Shown: positions 11,175 to 23,110 of the stretch, in pieces | Layout: each line of letters begins with the position of its first letter | Numbering within the stretch: the first letter of the stretch is position 1 | DNA from: Gibbula magus | Lineage: Eukaryota > Mollusca > Gastropoda > Trochida > Trochidae | DNA length: 64,000 nt | Direction of reading: 5' to 3' | NCBI GenBank assembly: GCA_936450465.1 | Contig: OW388302.1 | Coordinates: 16,207,530-16,271,529, forward strand | Notes under the pieces: model-generated | What the model saw: the letters and a program-made list of their open reading frames with translations, nothing else | The model's database searches: none | What the model was told of the DNA's origin: nothing | Program-made: the position numbers and the translations under genes

Positions 11175-11382
11175 GTATTCTTCACGTTAGGCAGTACAGA
11201 GCACGACAGTGTAGAATAAACACTCTACTGATAACTTAAATATAAATCACTGAAGGGAATATAAACGAAACCAAGTTAGTAGTTATACAGTGGAGATTGT
11301 TGAGATCAGGACTCGTATTCTTCACGTTAGGCAGTACAGAGCATGACAGTGTACCATAAACTCTCTACTGATAACTGTGTAT

Positions 11383-11671
11383 AAAATAAGAGCAATAAAC
11401 ACAGTCTAGGTCTCCATCAAATAAGTCCAGACTCAATTGAATAAACACATTTGTGAAACAATACATCAAAGATATGAACTGTATTGGATAATCTCACCTG
11501 GAAACAGCGGTCAAACCTACTTAATATTTGTTAAGTTGATGATGGTGCAATAAAATAACTTACTGTGTCCATCAAATACTTAGAAATATTATAGAAATGT
11601 AATTAGAATATTAGTCCTCGGATGAGACGACAGATGAAATCACCTGACATGTTAATGGCTAACAATAATAC
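11383..11671. other. unassigned DNA
   Basis: Nothing is recognised. It follows the truncated last satellite monomer. Confidence 0.3.
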
Positions 11672-12089
11672 ATGCTGTATGAAAAGCAATACGTAACCAA
11701 GCTTTTCCCTTCTCACAAACTCAGGATATTAAGTAGGGTTACCAATAAGAATACCCTGAAAGAGCTGATGATTGAGGATGATGCTTCAATTTCCAGCTTA
11801 AGTAGGGTTACCGATAAGAATACCCTGATAGAGCTGATGATTGAGGATGATGCTTCAATTTCCAGGTTTTTGGGTACAGCAGTTCTGGCGATATGAAAAG
11901 TTTACGGAGAACGGCCAATCTGAGATTGAAAGGCATAACAAGAGTGAATTTAAGTCATGTGGCACTGGGCCATGTAATACGAAAGGACAAAATATACAAA
12001 AACTGGAACAGATTGTGTTTATTGTCAAGGCAGAACCATCAGATCACAGGACAAGAAGTTTGTGGTTTCCATAGAAACGAAGCAACAGG
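11672..12089 (+). other. candidate coding/exonic segment with 69 bp in-frame duplication
   Basis: A 69 bp unit is tandemly duplicated (11729-11797 and 11798-11866) with four or fewer changes. In the frame from 11672 the unit reads as a 23-residue repeat containing SRVT-KNTL-ELMIEDDASIS. The ORF has 74 codons and stops at 11896. Two other frames remain open to about 12074-12174, and a possible donor ACAG|GTAAAC lies at 12090. I do not recognise the product. The multiple-of-three unit with conserved frame favours coding sequence, but open frames overlap in all three phases, so a non-coding duplication is also possible. Confidence 0.25.
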
Positions 12090-12179
12090 TAAACACTCTG
12101 TACATTACCATAGCAACCATTCACCGTTCTCTCTATCTCTCCGTCACAGAAATAACAGGATATATCACATATGAGACAT

Positions 12180-13815
12180 AAACCAATGTGGCGTCATCAA
12201 CATAGAATAAAAGAAAACAAATATTTATGTTAAAATATCAAAGTTTTAGAATGATTTTTGTCTTTAAAGAAACATTGCCGGTATTTAGAAAGACAAAACT
12301 TGCCGTGGCTTTCGTGAACCTTCATCGATAACTTATCTATAAACAAATTTAATCTTTAATAACGGTATTCTTTCTTAATATCCACGCCAAATTCCTGAAT
12401 GAAATAGTACTTTTACTAAAAGGTTGCTGAAAATTTAAGTATCAAAAGGCAAGATTGACAAGAGTGAACCAACATATTTTTTCTGTGATGTCTGTATTTT
12501 TAGTTATCCAGAATAACGAGGTATCGATTAAGACAATATGATCTTGAACTCTTAAAAGACTCAACAGAATGAAAACACTTTCACAATCAAGGTGCACGTC
12601 TATAAAATCAAAACCTGTTCATGTAAAAAAAAGCAACTTCGCTGTATAAGTAAAATTTCGAAGCACTTTCTTTGCAGTTGTTTTGACATTCTGTAAAAGC
12701 AGTTAATTGATGAACCAACATTGGTAAATAATTTACAGTTGATAGTAACACAGAACATAACATTTAAAACCTTTATCCTTCTCTAGAACAGGGAGCACAA
12801 TATTTAATCAAGAGGCACAGAGTGTCATTATTCTCCACACAGGTTACTCAAATCATAGCTTCCCACATAACTTCTGTTCTAATACGACAGTCTCTTGTGC
12901 AAACAACAGAGAATCTAGATCGCTTGCAAACCATGTTAGTTGTGCCGTCAGTGATGTTTCAAACTGACCTTTTCTTCTGTTCTTGTAAACAAAATGCCTG
13001 AAGTGTCACACTGCACTGGATCACTTTTTTTGCATTGGTGTATATGTTCAAATTTGTTTTTTTAATAAAACTGTATACAGTATATAATTACTTAAAAGGG
13101 TAAAACAGACCATTAGAGGATCTGATTATAGGTAGTCATAGAAACGGTGTCACCTATAAAACAAAAAATTATAGCAGCCATTTTAGTGGGAACACCTTTT
13201 TACAACTTAAGGATTGGAAATGGTTCTGCGTTATTTAGCCAAGCCACAACCAGTTTTAGAATTCTCTTTATTGATTGAGGAGGATTGTTTTGCAATTGGT
13301 AAAAAAAAAATTTCATTTTTTGAGATCTCTTGGCGATTGCCACAGAATACATTCTAGAGTCCCTTTAAGACGGAATTTAACCATATGTTATCAAATGTAG
13401 GACGTTTTTTTGTGAGTTTTCATTGCTTTGGATGTTTTTGCATCGAGAGCATCAAAGTCACCAAATTGTAACTGGTTCCGTGGGAAGACATGAGTTGAGT
13501 AATCTCCGTGAGGAGAGAATGTACTTACTGTGTTCATCATACACTTATAACATGAATCAACACAACTTTCAAGATATGGTTAAGTAGAGTTTCTCAAAAC
13601 GTTTCCACTTTTCCTACATAAAGAAATAATTCACAATGCAACCATTATTAGTTATTAGTTCCCTTGTATAGAAATAGCATTATATTATTTAAACAAAAAT
13701 GATGTCATGGAAAAAAAGAAAATATCTAACATCAAATTATTAAGGTATTTTCTTAAAATTTATAAATATTATTAGTTTATGAATTTAATTTTTACTTCAC
13801 GGACGACATATAAGA
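12180..13815. other. unassigned DNA
   Basis: No gene or clear repeat. A possible pair of TTAA ends (13092 and 13375) was examined and judged too weak to call. Confidence 0.3.
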
Positions 13816-13824
13816 TACATCCAG

Positions 13825-14242
13825 TAGGGCTGTGCAATATTATCGATATACCGGTATATATCGGTACAAAGTGTGTATTGCAATAATTGCAATATGATTT
13901 GTGATATCGCAATATGTCGCACCAATGCATTTCAAGTAAAATTAAGTTAAAAATCTTGCTTTTAGGCACAGACACATGGTTTAATTCTCAAAAAAATGTT
14001 TGATGTGCAGGAATATGTGTTGGACAAATGATGGGAGACATTTATTTAATGTAAATATCATAATAATTTGCTTACATATTTACCTTAATAACTTGTTGTA
14101 TATAGTTTGTAAGATCGCATCGCATAAGGATGTATAAAGGCTCAATGTCGAAGTCATTCAATATATCGCAGTATTATTGCAATATGTGTGCTGTATATCG
14201 CAATATATCTCAAAATGAATTTTTGCACAATATCCAGCCTTA
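13825..14242. mobile_element. hAT-type MITE with 8 bp target duplication
   Basis: A 418 bp element is bounded by perfect 8 bp direct repeats ACATCCAG at 13817-13824 and 14243-14250. Its ends read TAGGGCTG and, on the other strand, TAAGGCTG, the TAG-type terminus of hAT elements. Internal sequence is full of ATCGATAT/ATATCGCAATAT words forming imperfect palindromes. An overlapping minus-strand ORF (13772-13975) crosses the element boundary and is not considered real. The 8 bp duplication plus TAGGG ends strongly favour hAT mobilisation; no transposase is present. Confidence 0.8.
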
Positions 14243-14249
14243 ACATCCA

Positions 14250-14600
14250 GTATATATATTTATCTTCTGGGATAGTACAATTTCAAATATACTAAAGAAT
14301 CTCTTTGAGGCGTCTATCCTATTTATAAATATGGTTAATATTTTAAACATCATATTTGAAGAAAAAAGTACATAGTCTCTATCGAATGTAAGGGAAAATA
14401 GTTTACATGATTTAAAACATTCAAATTTCAGAGTTGAGTAATATTACATATGAACAAAATCATTCAAGTGTCTTGAGTTCATATTAAACAAATAATAAAT
14501 ATTGAGAAATGTAGACTTAATACAGAGAGGCTTACTTCGACCTAATTGTCTACCCTTCAGTCTCATTCATTGGAGTACTCCAGAGGTCGACTCTAGAGGC
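14250..14600. other. unassigned DNA
   Basis: AT-rich, no recognised content. Confidence 0.3.
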
Positions 14601-14604
14601 AATC

Positions 14605-15170
14605 AATCTCATTAAAATCAGATTGAACATAACAATCGAACTCGCTGCGTTCTTGGTCCGACTACTGCTCTGAGGGATCATGTCACGTGACCTTCCACTT
14701 CAAAAAATCTGTGACGAGGCTAGGATTTGATTCTTAATATGAACGGGCTTGTGATTGTGAGGTGAGGTGAGTTGGGTTTAACGCCGCTTTCAAGAGTATT
14801 ACACTTACACCGCGGCTGCTAGTATTATTGCAGGGAGAAAGCCCAAAATGCCATGTGGCTATGCATTGCGGTGAAACCTGCGAACATCGGATGGAACTAG
14901 CGAACCATGGATGGTACCATGCTGAAATTCAGTGTAGCATTGCACCAAAACCTTACTGCGTGTAGAACAGTTCTCTACTGCAAACAAAGTTGCCGTGCCC
15001 CTGGCAGGATTCAAACAAACTACCTCTTGATCCGAATCCGAACGCGCTAACCACTGCGCTATCCCGCCCCTTTAAATGTGAAAGGTCACATGACATGACC
15101 CAAGCCAAGATGTCCATGGATCAAGAATGCAACGAGGAATGTGTTACATTCGATCTGATTTTAATGAGAT
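14605..15170. mobile_element. foldback/long-TIR MITE containing a SINE
   Basis: The left arm (14605-14698) and the reverse complement of the right arm (15078-15170) match over about 93-94 bp. Shared words include ATCTCATTAAAATCAGAT, TTCTTG-TCC, CATGTCA-GTGACCTT-CAC. The arms are imperfect (roughly four in five bases by eye). Between them lie about 58 bp of unique sequence and a complete SINE. An ORF at 14990-15247 crosses SINE, arm and flank and is treated as spurious. Confidence 0.65.
14757..15070 (-). mobile_element. tRNA-derived SINE, copy 1
   Basis: Read on the minus strand, it starts GGGGCGGGATAGCGCAG with an A-box-like TAGCGCAGTGG. A B-box-like GTTTGAATCCTGCC follows about 50 bp later. 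It then has a body shared with the copy at 47964-48247 and ends in AAAGCGGCGTTAAACCC plus an AACTCACCTCACCTCAC tail. The tRNA head is degenerate and will not fold as a functional tRNA. It lies in the centre of a foldback element. Confidence 0.75.
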
Positions 15171-15179
15171 CGGAGAGGT

Positions 15180-16095
15180 TATATGTCGATTTTGTAACTG
15201 CGATGCAATTTATTTGTAAATGTGACCTAGATATTTGGTACCAATGACGGAATGTTAGGATCTGGTGATGTTTGGTTTAAATCCGATCAAAAATGATGCT
15301 TTAACACATATGCAAACTTTACTACCGGGAGTATATTTGTCACTACTGTAAACATTCTTGCACAAAGTCAAGAGAGGCTGGACATGTCTTTCTACTGTAG
15401 GGAAATGCAGATTCTGTCACTAACCCAATAAAGCTCACTGTATGAGAGAGCAGTGACATTACAGTGGAGAAATTATCTACATTTAAAGACGTAGAAACCA
15501 AATCTGCTAAGACAACATTAACACTCATAGCAAGCTTACTTTTTCAAGCAGGTTTACATTTAGTACCTTAAGTAAATTTCAATATTTGCAAAGGTCGCCG
15601 TATCGGCTAAAGATATATAATTTTACGTCAATATTTCCACCAGATTGTTTTGGTTCATAAACCCCTGATCGTGACACAATTGTAAACTTACACATACACA
15701 CATTTCACAGGTTAGATATTGAAGGTTTGGTTGTTGAATTCATTATACTTAACATTCAAACTTGCACAATATTTACTTCACAGAAAAGAAAAGAAAACAT
15801 CTTTTTCGAATTTAAACTGGTACATATTGCAGTATTGAAATTTTGAAATGTTCTTCTTAACAGATGCAAAATCGGTGAAATAAACAAAATTATTTTAAAA
15901 AATACAAATATTTTTGTTTACGAAGACCTATGAATACCTCCTTTTGTAATTTCACTGTAAGAAATCTTATAATCTGTGGCCTAGAAAAGAAAATTAAACA
16001 AATTATTTCCACATTTAAGGTACCTTACTATCAGAACTGTACTATACTGCTTAACAAACTTTAGTTAAACCAAAAATGATAACTATCTTGGTTAC
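15180..16095. other. unassigned DNA
   Basis: AT-rich; no gene, repeat or RNA recognised. Confidence 0.3.
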
Positions 16096-16099
16096 AGAG

Positions 16100-17356
16100 T
16101 CTTTATAGCGCTCCGCGTGTCCGTGCGTCCGTCCGTCCGAAATCTTTTCCGGAGCTTATCTCGGAAACTATACCACCTGGAAACTTCAAATTTGGTATAG
16201 CGATAACCTACATGATGCTGTTGTGCCTTTTAGGGGTTTCAATTCCATGGTTCAAATAATTTTGGACATTTTGACCAAAAACGGTCCCATTTTTGGACTT
16301 TGTGTCGTTTCCGGAGCTTATCTCGGAAACTATACCCCTTGGAAACTTCAAATTTGGTATAGCGATAACCTACATGTTGCTGTTGTGCCTTTTAGGGGTT
16401 TCAACTCCATGGTTCAAATAATTTTGGACATTTTGACCAAAAACGGTCCCATTTTTGGACTTTGTGTCGTTTCCGGAGCTTATCTCGGAAACTATACCCC
16501 TTGGAAACTTCAAATTTTGTATAGCGATAACCTACATGTTGCTGTTGTGCCTTTTAGGGGTTTCAACTCCATGGTTTAAATAATTTTGGACATTTTGACC
16601 AAAACGGTCCCATTTTTGGACTTTGTGTCGTTTCCGGAGCTTATCTCGGAAACTATACCCTTTGGAAACTTCAAATTTGGTATAGCGATAACCTACATGT
16701 TGCTGTTGTGCCTTTTAGGGGTTTCAACTCCATGGTTCAAATAATTTTGGGTTTTTTACCCAAAAACGGTCCGATTTTATAATTTAAAATTTTTTTATGT
16801 GTAAACTTCAATCCTAGTTTGATTTCACTTGTCTATATGGTTGGAAATCATGAATACGAGGTGATTTCCCATTTGTGTTTTGTTTGATGATTGTCACATT
16901 GCTTTGTTCATGGAGCTGACATGTTGAACATTTCACACATTTACTGTGAGAGTGGGACATTTCCATTTCATCAATAGGTAAGTTATTATACTAGAATTTT
17001 ATTTTCACTCATGGTGGCAACATATTTCAGAAAATGATAATCATCTTTAAAATCTTTCACTTCTTTAAACTTTTTTGAATTCATGAAAAATTATTTATAA
17101 AGATTATAACTACAGTTTATACATAGGAATATATATTGACCTTCAAGCAACTTATTGGAAGGTGAGATTCGGATGTAAAACATTTAGTTATCTCGTCCAG
17201 TTCACACCTATGCAAACAATTACATGTCCTGTTGTTTTCTATGTTATGTGCTGACCAAACCACATTCCTAAGCCTTATCATAATATATGATTTATGATTA
17301 CATAGTTTAAAGAAAGGCGGTCAAACTACAGGCGGGGGTATGTGAGCTGCGCTCAC
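16100..17356 (-). mobile_element. pearl/HINE-like element with 162 bp core repeats
   Basis: Begins TTTATAGCGCTCCGCGTG, then a GTCCGTGCGTCCGTCCGTCC microsatellite (about 16119-16138). Next come about four units of 162, 162, 161 bp anchored on CCGGAGCTTATCTCGGAAAC at 16149, 16311, 16473 and 16634. About 570 bp of unique sequence follow, ending near a perfect hairpin GTGAGC-TGC-GCTCAC at 17342-17356. Because 162 is 54 codons, one plus-strand frame stays open across two units (118-codon ORF 16223-16579), but it shows no domain and is broken by the 161 bp unit. Layout matches the other microsatellite-plus-core elements here. Confidence 0.6.
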
Positions 17357-17359
17357 TTT

Positions 17360-18184
17360 TGCCTTGTTATATTTATCAGGAGGCCCAGATTCAGGATAGT
17401 TATCAATTCAGATTTTTCGTAAATTATCAGGCAGTAAATACCTGTTAAATTGCTGTCACTTCTTTAGTTACAGTTAAATGATGGCAGTTGTACATTTCAA
17501 ATTGAGAACAAAATGCAGAAATGTCATGATTTAGCTGTACAGAGGCTCAGATTTTAAAGCTCACACTGAGAAGCCAACACCTTAGTCAAGAAACAGGGCC
17601 CAGATTTTAGAAGTTTGTTTTAGCACTAAAATCATCATCATTTTCATGTAAAAAATTCAAAAGGGGGCGAGGGTGACAGGATTAATAATCCCCTAAATCC
17701 AACGATCCTCTTCTCCCCTTAATCCAACGGATCCGCTACAGTTTTAGAGAGCTTAGACAATCTAGAGCCAGTATCGTTACATGGTAACACTATTGATCTA
17801 GGCTGTATGGATTGTTAGGTGTTATCAAATATGTTTAGACTAACATTTATTTAATAAAAGGATGAACAAATATTTCTGGTAGGACACTTTGCATAATGAT
17901 AAAGCATGTTCAACAGTCAGCTGTAGATTGGTATGAAAGTAAGCTATTAGACAACTGGCATCAGTCCCTATCGCTACCTACAATGCATAACAATCGTTGA
18001 ATTCTTCCAAACTGCGTACAAGTCTGTCTATAAATTTACAAAATCTAGGCTAAGACTATTGTCAATGGACAAGTAATTAAATATAAAAAAAGCTTCGAAA
18101 ATATCACCAAAACCATGTTATGGAATCTGCATATTCTCAGTTTTATATCACATTATGAAATAAGAACTTGCATAAAGACAGTCT
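17360..18184. other. unassigned DNA
   Basis: No gene is supported. Confidence 0.3.
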
Positions 18185-18188
18185 TTAA

Positions 18189-18538
18189 AGGGGCAGTAGC
18201 ACGTTTTTTCACTCAAAAAAGTTGATGAAATGTATTTGAAAAATAATTTCACCAACAGTAAAACAGCACTCTTCGGAAAATAAAGTTTAAAATTAGTGTA
18301 CATGTTTCGGTAAAGCCATGGGAATTGTTTTTGTAATACAAAATAATAAATTGTGTTCACAATAAAATGGCCGCCATGCATTTTTTGCTTTATACACAAC
18401 AAAGTTATTACGACTACAGATAATTGGTTTGTGTAATAAGATGTTTTACCCTCTAAAGTTAATTTAAATGACATAAACTATCATTATAAATGGGAAATTT
18501 GAAAAATAATAATTTTGCAAAAACGTGCTACAGCGCCT
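18189..18538. mobile_element. TTAA-flanked MITE, about 350 bp
   Basis: Bounded by TTAA at 18185-18188 and 18539-18542. The termini AGGGGCAGTAGCACGTTTTT and, on the other strand, AGGCGCTGTAGCACGTTTTT form inverted repeats of about 20 bp with two mismatches. A TTAA target is typical of piggyBac-type transposition, but the terminal bases do not prove the superfamily. The minus-strand ORF inside (18148-18474) runs past the left TTAA into flank and has no recognisable domain. A relative's end lies at 6690-6760. Confidence 0.65.
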
Positions 18539-18549
18539 TTAAGGCACAG

Positions 18550-18915
18550 GAAAAACAGCAGTGTATAGTTCATAGACATATAATTTGCTTGAATTATTCC
18601 AGTAACAATGTCATGCAATTTGTTTATCAAATTCAGACCATCTTTATATACCTCATACAATTTAAGTGATTATAAACTGAACAAATGTAGTCTTAACTAT
18701 TGAGCATACGAGTTCAAGTTAAACGAATGATGTGTAACAATCACTCTAAGAAAAAACGAAAAATATAATTGTGCAAGTTTGTAAATACACTTTCACTAAA
18801 GAAACAAAATTTGCCCCAGTAAATCAGAATTGCAAATGGTGAAAACTTTCACCACACTGGCAAGCACAGAAAACAAGAAAAGTTATTTACAAACATTTGT
18901 GTGATGTTTACACAA
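18550..18915. other. unassigned DNA
   Basis: AT-rich; nothing recognised. Confidence 0.3.
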
Positions 18916-18919
18916 TAAA

Positions 18920-19150
18920 ACAAGAAGACATGGTCATTAACACCCTGTCATATTGGTTTCAATTAAAACTAATGACATATATTTGACCGTTTCTTATCTC
19001 TGAACTCCATTTTGGTATTCATGCTCTCAAGCCAAACACCAAATTGAGTAATTCTATCTTAAACAGTTTCAGAGAAAATCTGTCCCCTTTATCTTGAATT
19101 GACGGACAGAGCCCAAACATATATACCCCTTCAACGTCGTGGCAGGGGAT
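18920..19150 (+). mobile_element. HINE-like element, single-monomer copy (family of 40985-43830)
   Basis: Begins ACAAGAAGACATGGTCATTAA (compare ACAAGAAGACATAGTCACCAA at 40989). It holds one monomer with TCTGAACTCCATTTTGGTAT and CAGTTTCAGAGAAAATCTG, and ends GACGGACAGAGCCCAAACATATATACCCC then a CAGGGG-containing hairpin. The long relative at 40985-43830 has the same two ends with at least five to six monomers. The pair shows copy-number variation of the core within one family. Confidence 0.6.
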
Positions 19151-19154
19151 AACA

Positions 19155-21220
19155 ACAGAGCGGTATCATGCACTATAAGCAAATACATAATAAAAGTGGT
19201 TCATGATTTGCATATTCTCAAAGTGGTCATTCTACAAAGGTAAATGTTGAATAAATCTAGCTTCACGTAAACCCAGATCTATGCATCAGTAATCAGAATA
19301 TTTAACACTTTATATTCCAATCCACACATTTAACCCCTTAACCTAGCAATGAATTAATAAATCGAGCTAGATAACAGTGTCAGTGTCACAAAAACATCGA
19401 TTTCAAAGCAATAAAGAAGTTGACTATCCATAGAACTTCTCAATTATCATAGAAACTTCTAAAATGTCTCCCAAAGAGCAACTTCCCTATGCAAGGCATA
19501 ACTCAGTCTCTATTAGTAGCTGACTTAAGCCTTGCAGTATTGCCCTCGCTTTTCCGTGCTAAGATAGTGGATCACTGCACCTGAAAAGCATAAAGTGGAC
19601 TCTGATTTCCTGGTACAGAAACCTGAAGGAGATGCGGCGTCAAGGCTTAAATCAGCCAGTAACAGAGACTGGCAAGAGTTACGTCTTGTGTAGGGAAGCT
19701 GCCAAAAGAGATGCTCCAACACTCTCACCAAAGAAAACTTGATTCAGTAATGTCTTTATTTTAAAGTATATTTAATTACCTTAACATTAATAAATATAAT
19801 TGTCTTCATTCAGCCATCCATTTACTTCGGTGCTTTTTGATTTTGCAATGAAACTGACGACCTAAGTGTATGTTTAAAGCGAGTCACTATCGGCTTTTTC
19901 CATGGAACCCATATTTATAAAATCAGCAGCTGGAGGAGCAGTGAAGCGTAGCTTGGCTCATTAGTAGGCAGGCAAATCAGCCCAGGTTTATAATGAAGGC
20001 GACTCACTTTAAGTACATGAAAACCATTGGTCTAAATAGCTTTAGCATTCACAGTTTAAATGACGTATATTTGAAATTTTGATACAAGAATAAAACTGTA
20101 ATGTTAAAATGTCTTGTACTATAGGCAATCATCATTAAGAGTCGGAGATTTGTAATTTATATTTTCATGAAAAAAAGTAAGAAAAAAGTTTATACCAAGA
20201 TCTTTGTTAAAATTTAGCTGTATGTTACAAATTAGAGAAATATTAATCAATATCATGATCTTGGATTGTTTATTATAAGTATTTTGTTTATAAAAGTGTT
20301 CAAAATTTACTGAAAGACACAAAGCTTCTTCAACTATTCAAAGAAAGTTATAATTCAAGACATTATTCCTACACTTGTCATTTTCTATCAGAATTATCTC
20401 CCTTTGACAAGTCCTTATATTAATGAAGAACAGCATAAACAGTGAAAGGCATTCTAACAGTATTATAGATATATAGTCATACAATCAGGGTAGGTGAACA
20501 AATAGTTTCTTTAAAAACAAATTTTCTACACTATGATGTATGTAAAAATATCATCTCAAAGACAGGAACTTCTGTAACAAACTGTAATAAAATTGGTTTT
20601 CGTTCATTTCTCTTGGTTTTTGTACATTGGTGCAGGACATGTAACCAAGTGGTTTTTTTTGTATAAATCCCCATCCAAAATTTAAGGCAGACTGGTACGT
20701 CTGTGTAGTGGCCAAAACATGTCATATGCTGTTGAGAGGATAGTAGAAATGATTAATAATTTTCTGAATATAATATGCTCTAAAACAATATTTGAGGCTT
20801 TTAAAGTTTAGATGGTTAAGGGTTAGGCGATGACATCAAATTTTTACTAGAAATCTCAGAATTCAAATAAAATACAATTTAAATAAAATAAAGGAATTGT
20901 TGCCACCTAAAAAACAAATGTTTGTATTACCGTAAATATTTCCCAAAAAAGAATTACATATACATCTGATTCTTAAAATCTCAAAAATATTTCAATGAAT
21001 AAGAACATTTTTTTTAGAGAAAGTTGAATTACTTTTAATCAAAATTAAAATCATATTTCTATTTATCAATCATTTCTTAAATATTCATGTCAGTAATTGT
21101 CGCATTTAAGCTGTTTTGGACAAACATATTTTTGTTTTCATTTATAAAGAACATTTCTGCTAGTACAGTAAATATCTACTTTTACAGTATTTACTGCTAT
21201 GTACACTAATCTAGAAACAA
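19155..21220. other. unassigned DNA
   Basis: No gene or repeat family is recognised over about 2 kb; several short open frames lack any supporting feature. Confidence 0.35.
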
Positions 21221-23110
21221 AATAGAGCCATGGGCTCCGAGCTCATCAGGGTTTCATTGATTTATTGTCTAAGGTTGAATATCTAAGTAATACATTGTTA
21301 ACAAGTAAAATAATATGGGTTTTAGATCATGACCCATGTGACCCAGATTTGGAGTCACAGGGTCACCAATCCTACAATTAAGAATCACCTTTGACCAAAG
21401 AATCTCTACACAACATTTCACCTTTCTAGAGCTTTACATATAAAACGGAGAAGATGAAAATAGGTTTAGAATCAATTTAGAATCCCCATTGGCCAAGGAG
21501 TATGCACACAACTTTTCAGCTCTCTAGACCTTTTGGAACTGGAGAAGAAGATTAAAAAAAGTGTTTAAGGATGTGACCCCTGTGACCCCATTTGGGGTCA
21601 CGAAATCTACAATTTAGAATTCCCATTGGTCAAGGAGTCTGCACACAACTTTTCAGCTCTCTAGACCTGTTGGAACTGGAGAAGAAGATGAACATTGGTT
21701 TTTAAACATGTGACCCCTGTGACCCCATTTGGGGTCATGGGGTCAGGAAATCTACAATTTAGAATCCCCATTGGCCAAGGAGTCTGCACACAACTTTTCA
21801 GCTCTCTAGACCTTTTGGAACAGGAGAAGAAGATGAAAATAGGTTTTTGAGGATGTGACCCCTGTGACCCTATCTGTGGTCATGGGGTCACGAAATCTAC
21901 AATTTAGAATCCCCATTGGCCAAGGAACCTGCACACAACTTTTCAGCTCTCTAGACCTTTTGGAACTGGAGAAGAAGATGAAAATAGGTTTTACAACATG
22001 TGACTCCTGTGACCCCATTTGTGGTCATGAGGTCACGAAATCTACAATTTAGAATCCCCATTGGCCAAGGAGTCTGCACACAACTTTTCAGCTCTCTAGA
22101 CCTTTTGGAACAGGAGAAGAAGATGAAAATAGGTTTTTGAGGATGTGACCCCTGTGACCCTATCTGTGGTCATGGGGTCACGAAATCTACAATTTAGAAT
22201 CCCCATTGGCCAAGGAGTCTGCACACAACTTTTCAGCTCTCTAGACCTGTTGGAACTGGAGAAGAAGATGAAAATAGGTTGTTAAGAATGTGACCAATGC
22301 GACCCCATTAGGGGCCATGGGGTCACGAAATCAACAATTTAGAATCCCCATTGGCCAAGGAGTCTGCAAACAACTTTTCAGCTCTCTAGACCTTTTGGAA
22401 CTGGAGAAGAAGATGAACATTGGTTTTTAAACATGTGACCCCTGTGACCCCATTTGTGGTCATGAGGTCACGAAATCTACAATTTAGAATCCCCATTGGC
22501 CAAGGAGTCTGCAAACAACTTTTCAGCTCTCTAGACCTTTTGGAACTGGAGAAGAAGATGAACATTGGTTTTAAAACATGTGACCCCTGCGACCCCATTT
22601 GTGGTCATGAGGTCACGAAATCTACAATTTAGAATCCCCATTGGCCAAGGAGTCAGCAAACAACTTTTCAGCTCTCTAGACCTTTTGGAACTGGAGTAGA
22701 AGATGAAAATAGGTTTTTAAGAATGTGACCCCTGCGACCTCATTTGGGGTCATGGGTTCACGAAATATATATTCTAGAATCCCCATTGGCCAAGGAGTCT
22801 GCACACAACTTTTCAGCTCTCTAGACCTTTTGGAACAGGAGAAGAAGATGAAAATAGGTTTTTGAGGATGTGACCCCTGTGACCCTATCTGTGGTCATGG
22901 GGTCACGAAATCTACAATTTAGAATCCCCATTGGCCAAGGAACCTGCACACAACTTTTCAGCTCTCTAGACCTTTTGGAACTGGAGAAGAAGATGAAAAT
23001 AGGTTTTACAACATGTGACTCCTGTGACCCCATTTGTGGTCATGAGGTCACGAAATCTACAATTTAGAATCCCCATTGGCCAAGGAGTCTGCACACAACT
23101 TTTCAGCTCT

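Larger units (their letters stand above)
9773..11382. repeat. 140 bp satellite, 11 monomers, with SINE-tail inserts
   Basis: Monomers start with TCTTCACGTTAGGCAGTACA at 9773, 9913, 10053, 10193, 10403, 10543, 10683, 10823, 10963, 11178 and 11318 (last truncated). Spacing is exactly 140 bp except where 60-64 bp inserts sit at 10340-10399 and 11111-11174. Identity between monomers is very high, with alternating variants at a few sites (ATACAG/GACAG, CAGG/TAGG). The two inserts are 771 bp apart, so five monomers plus an insert form a higher-order unit of about 770 bp. No coding capacity. Confidence 0.9.

Noticed and set aside
13092..13378. Possible TTAA-flanked MITE
   Set aside because: TTAA occurs at both ends, but inverted similarity extends only a few bases (AAGGGT against AGGGAC).
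14757..15070. tRNA gene
   Set aside because: A- and B-box-like words are present, but the head is degenerate and continues into a SINE body and tail.
18148..18474. 108-codon minus-strand ORF
   Set aside because: Lies mostly inside a MITE and crosses its terminal repeat; no recognisable domain.
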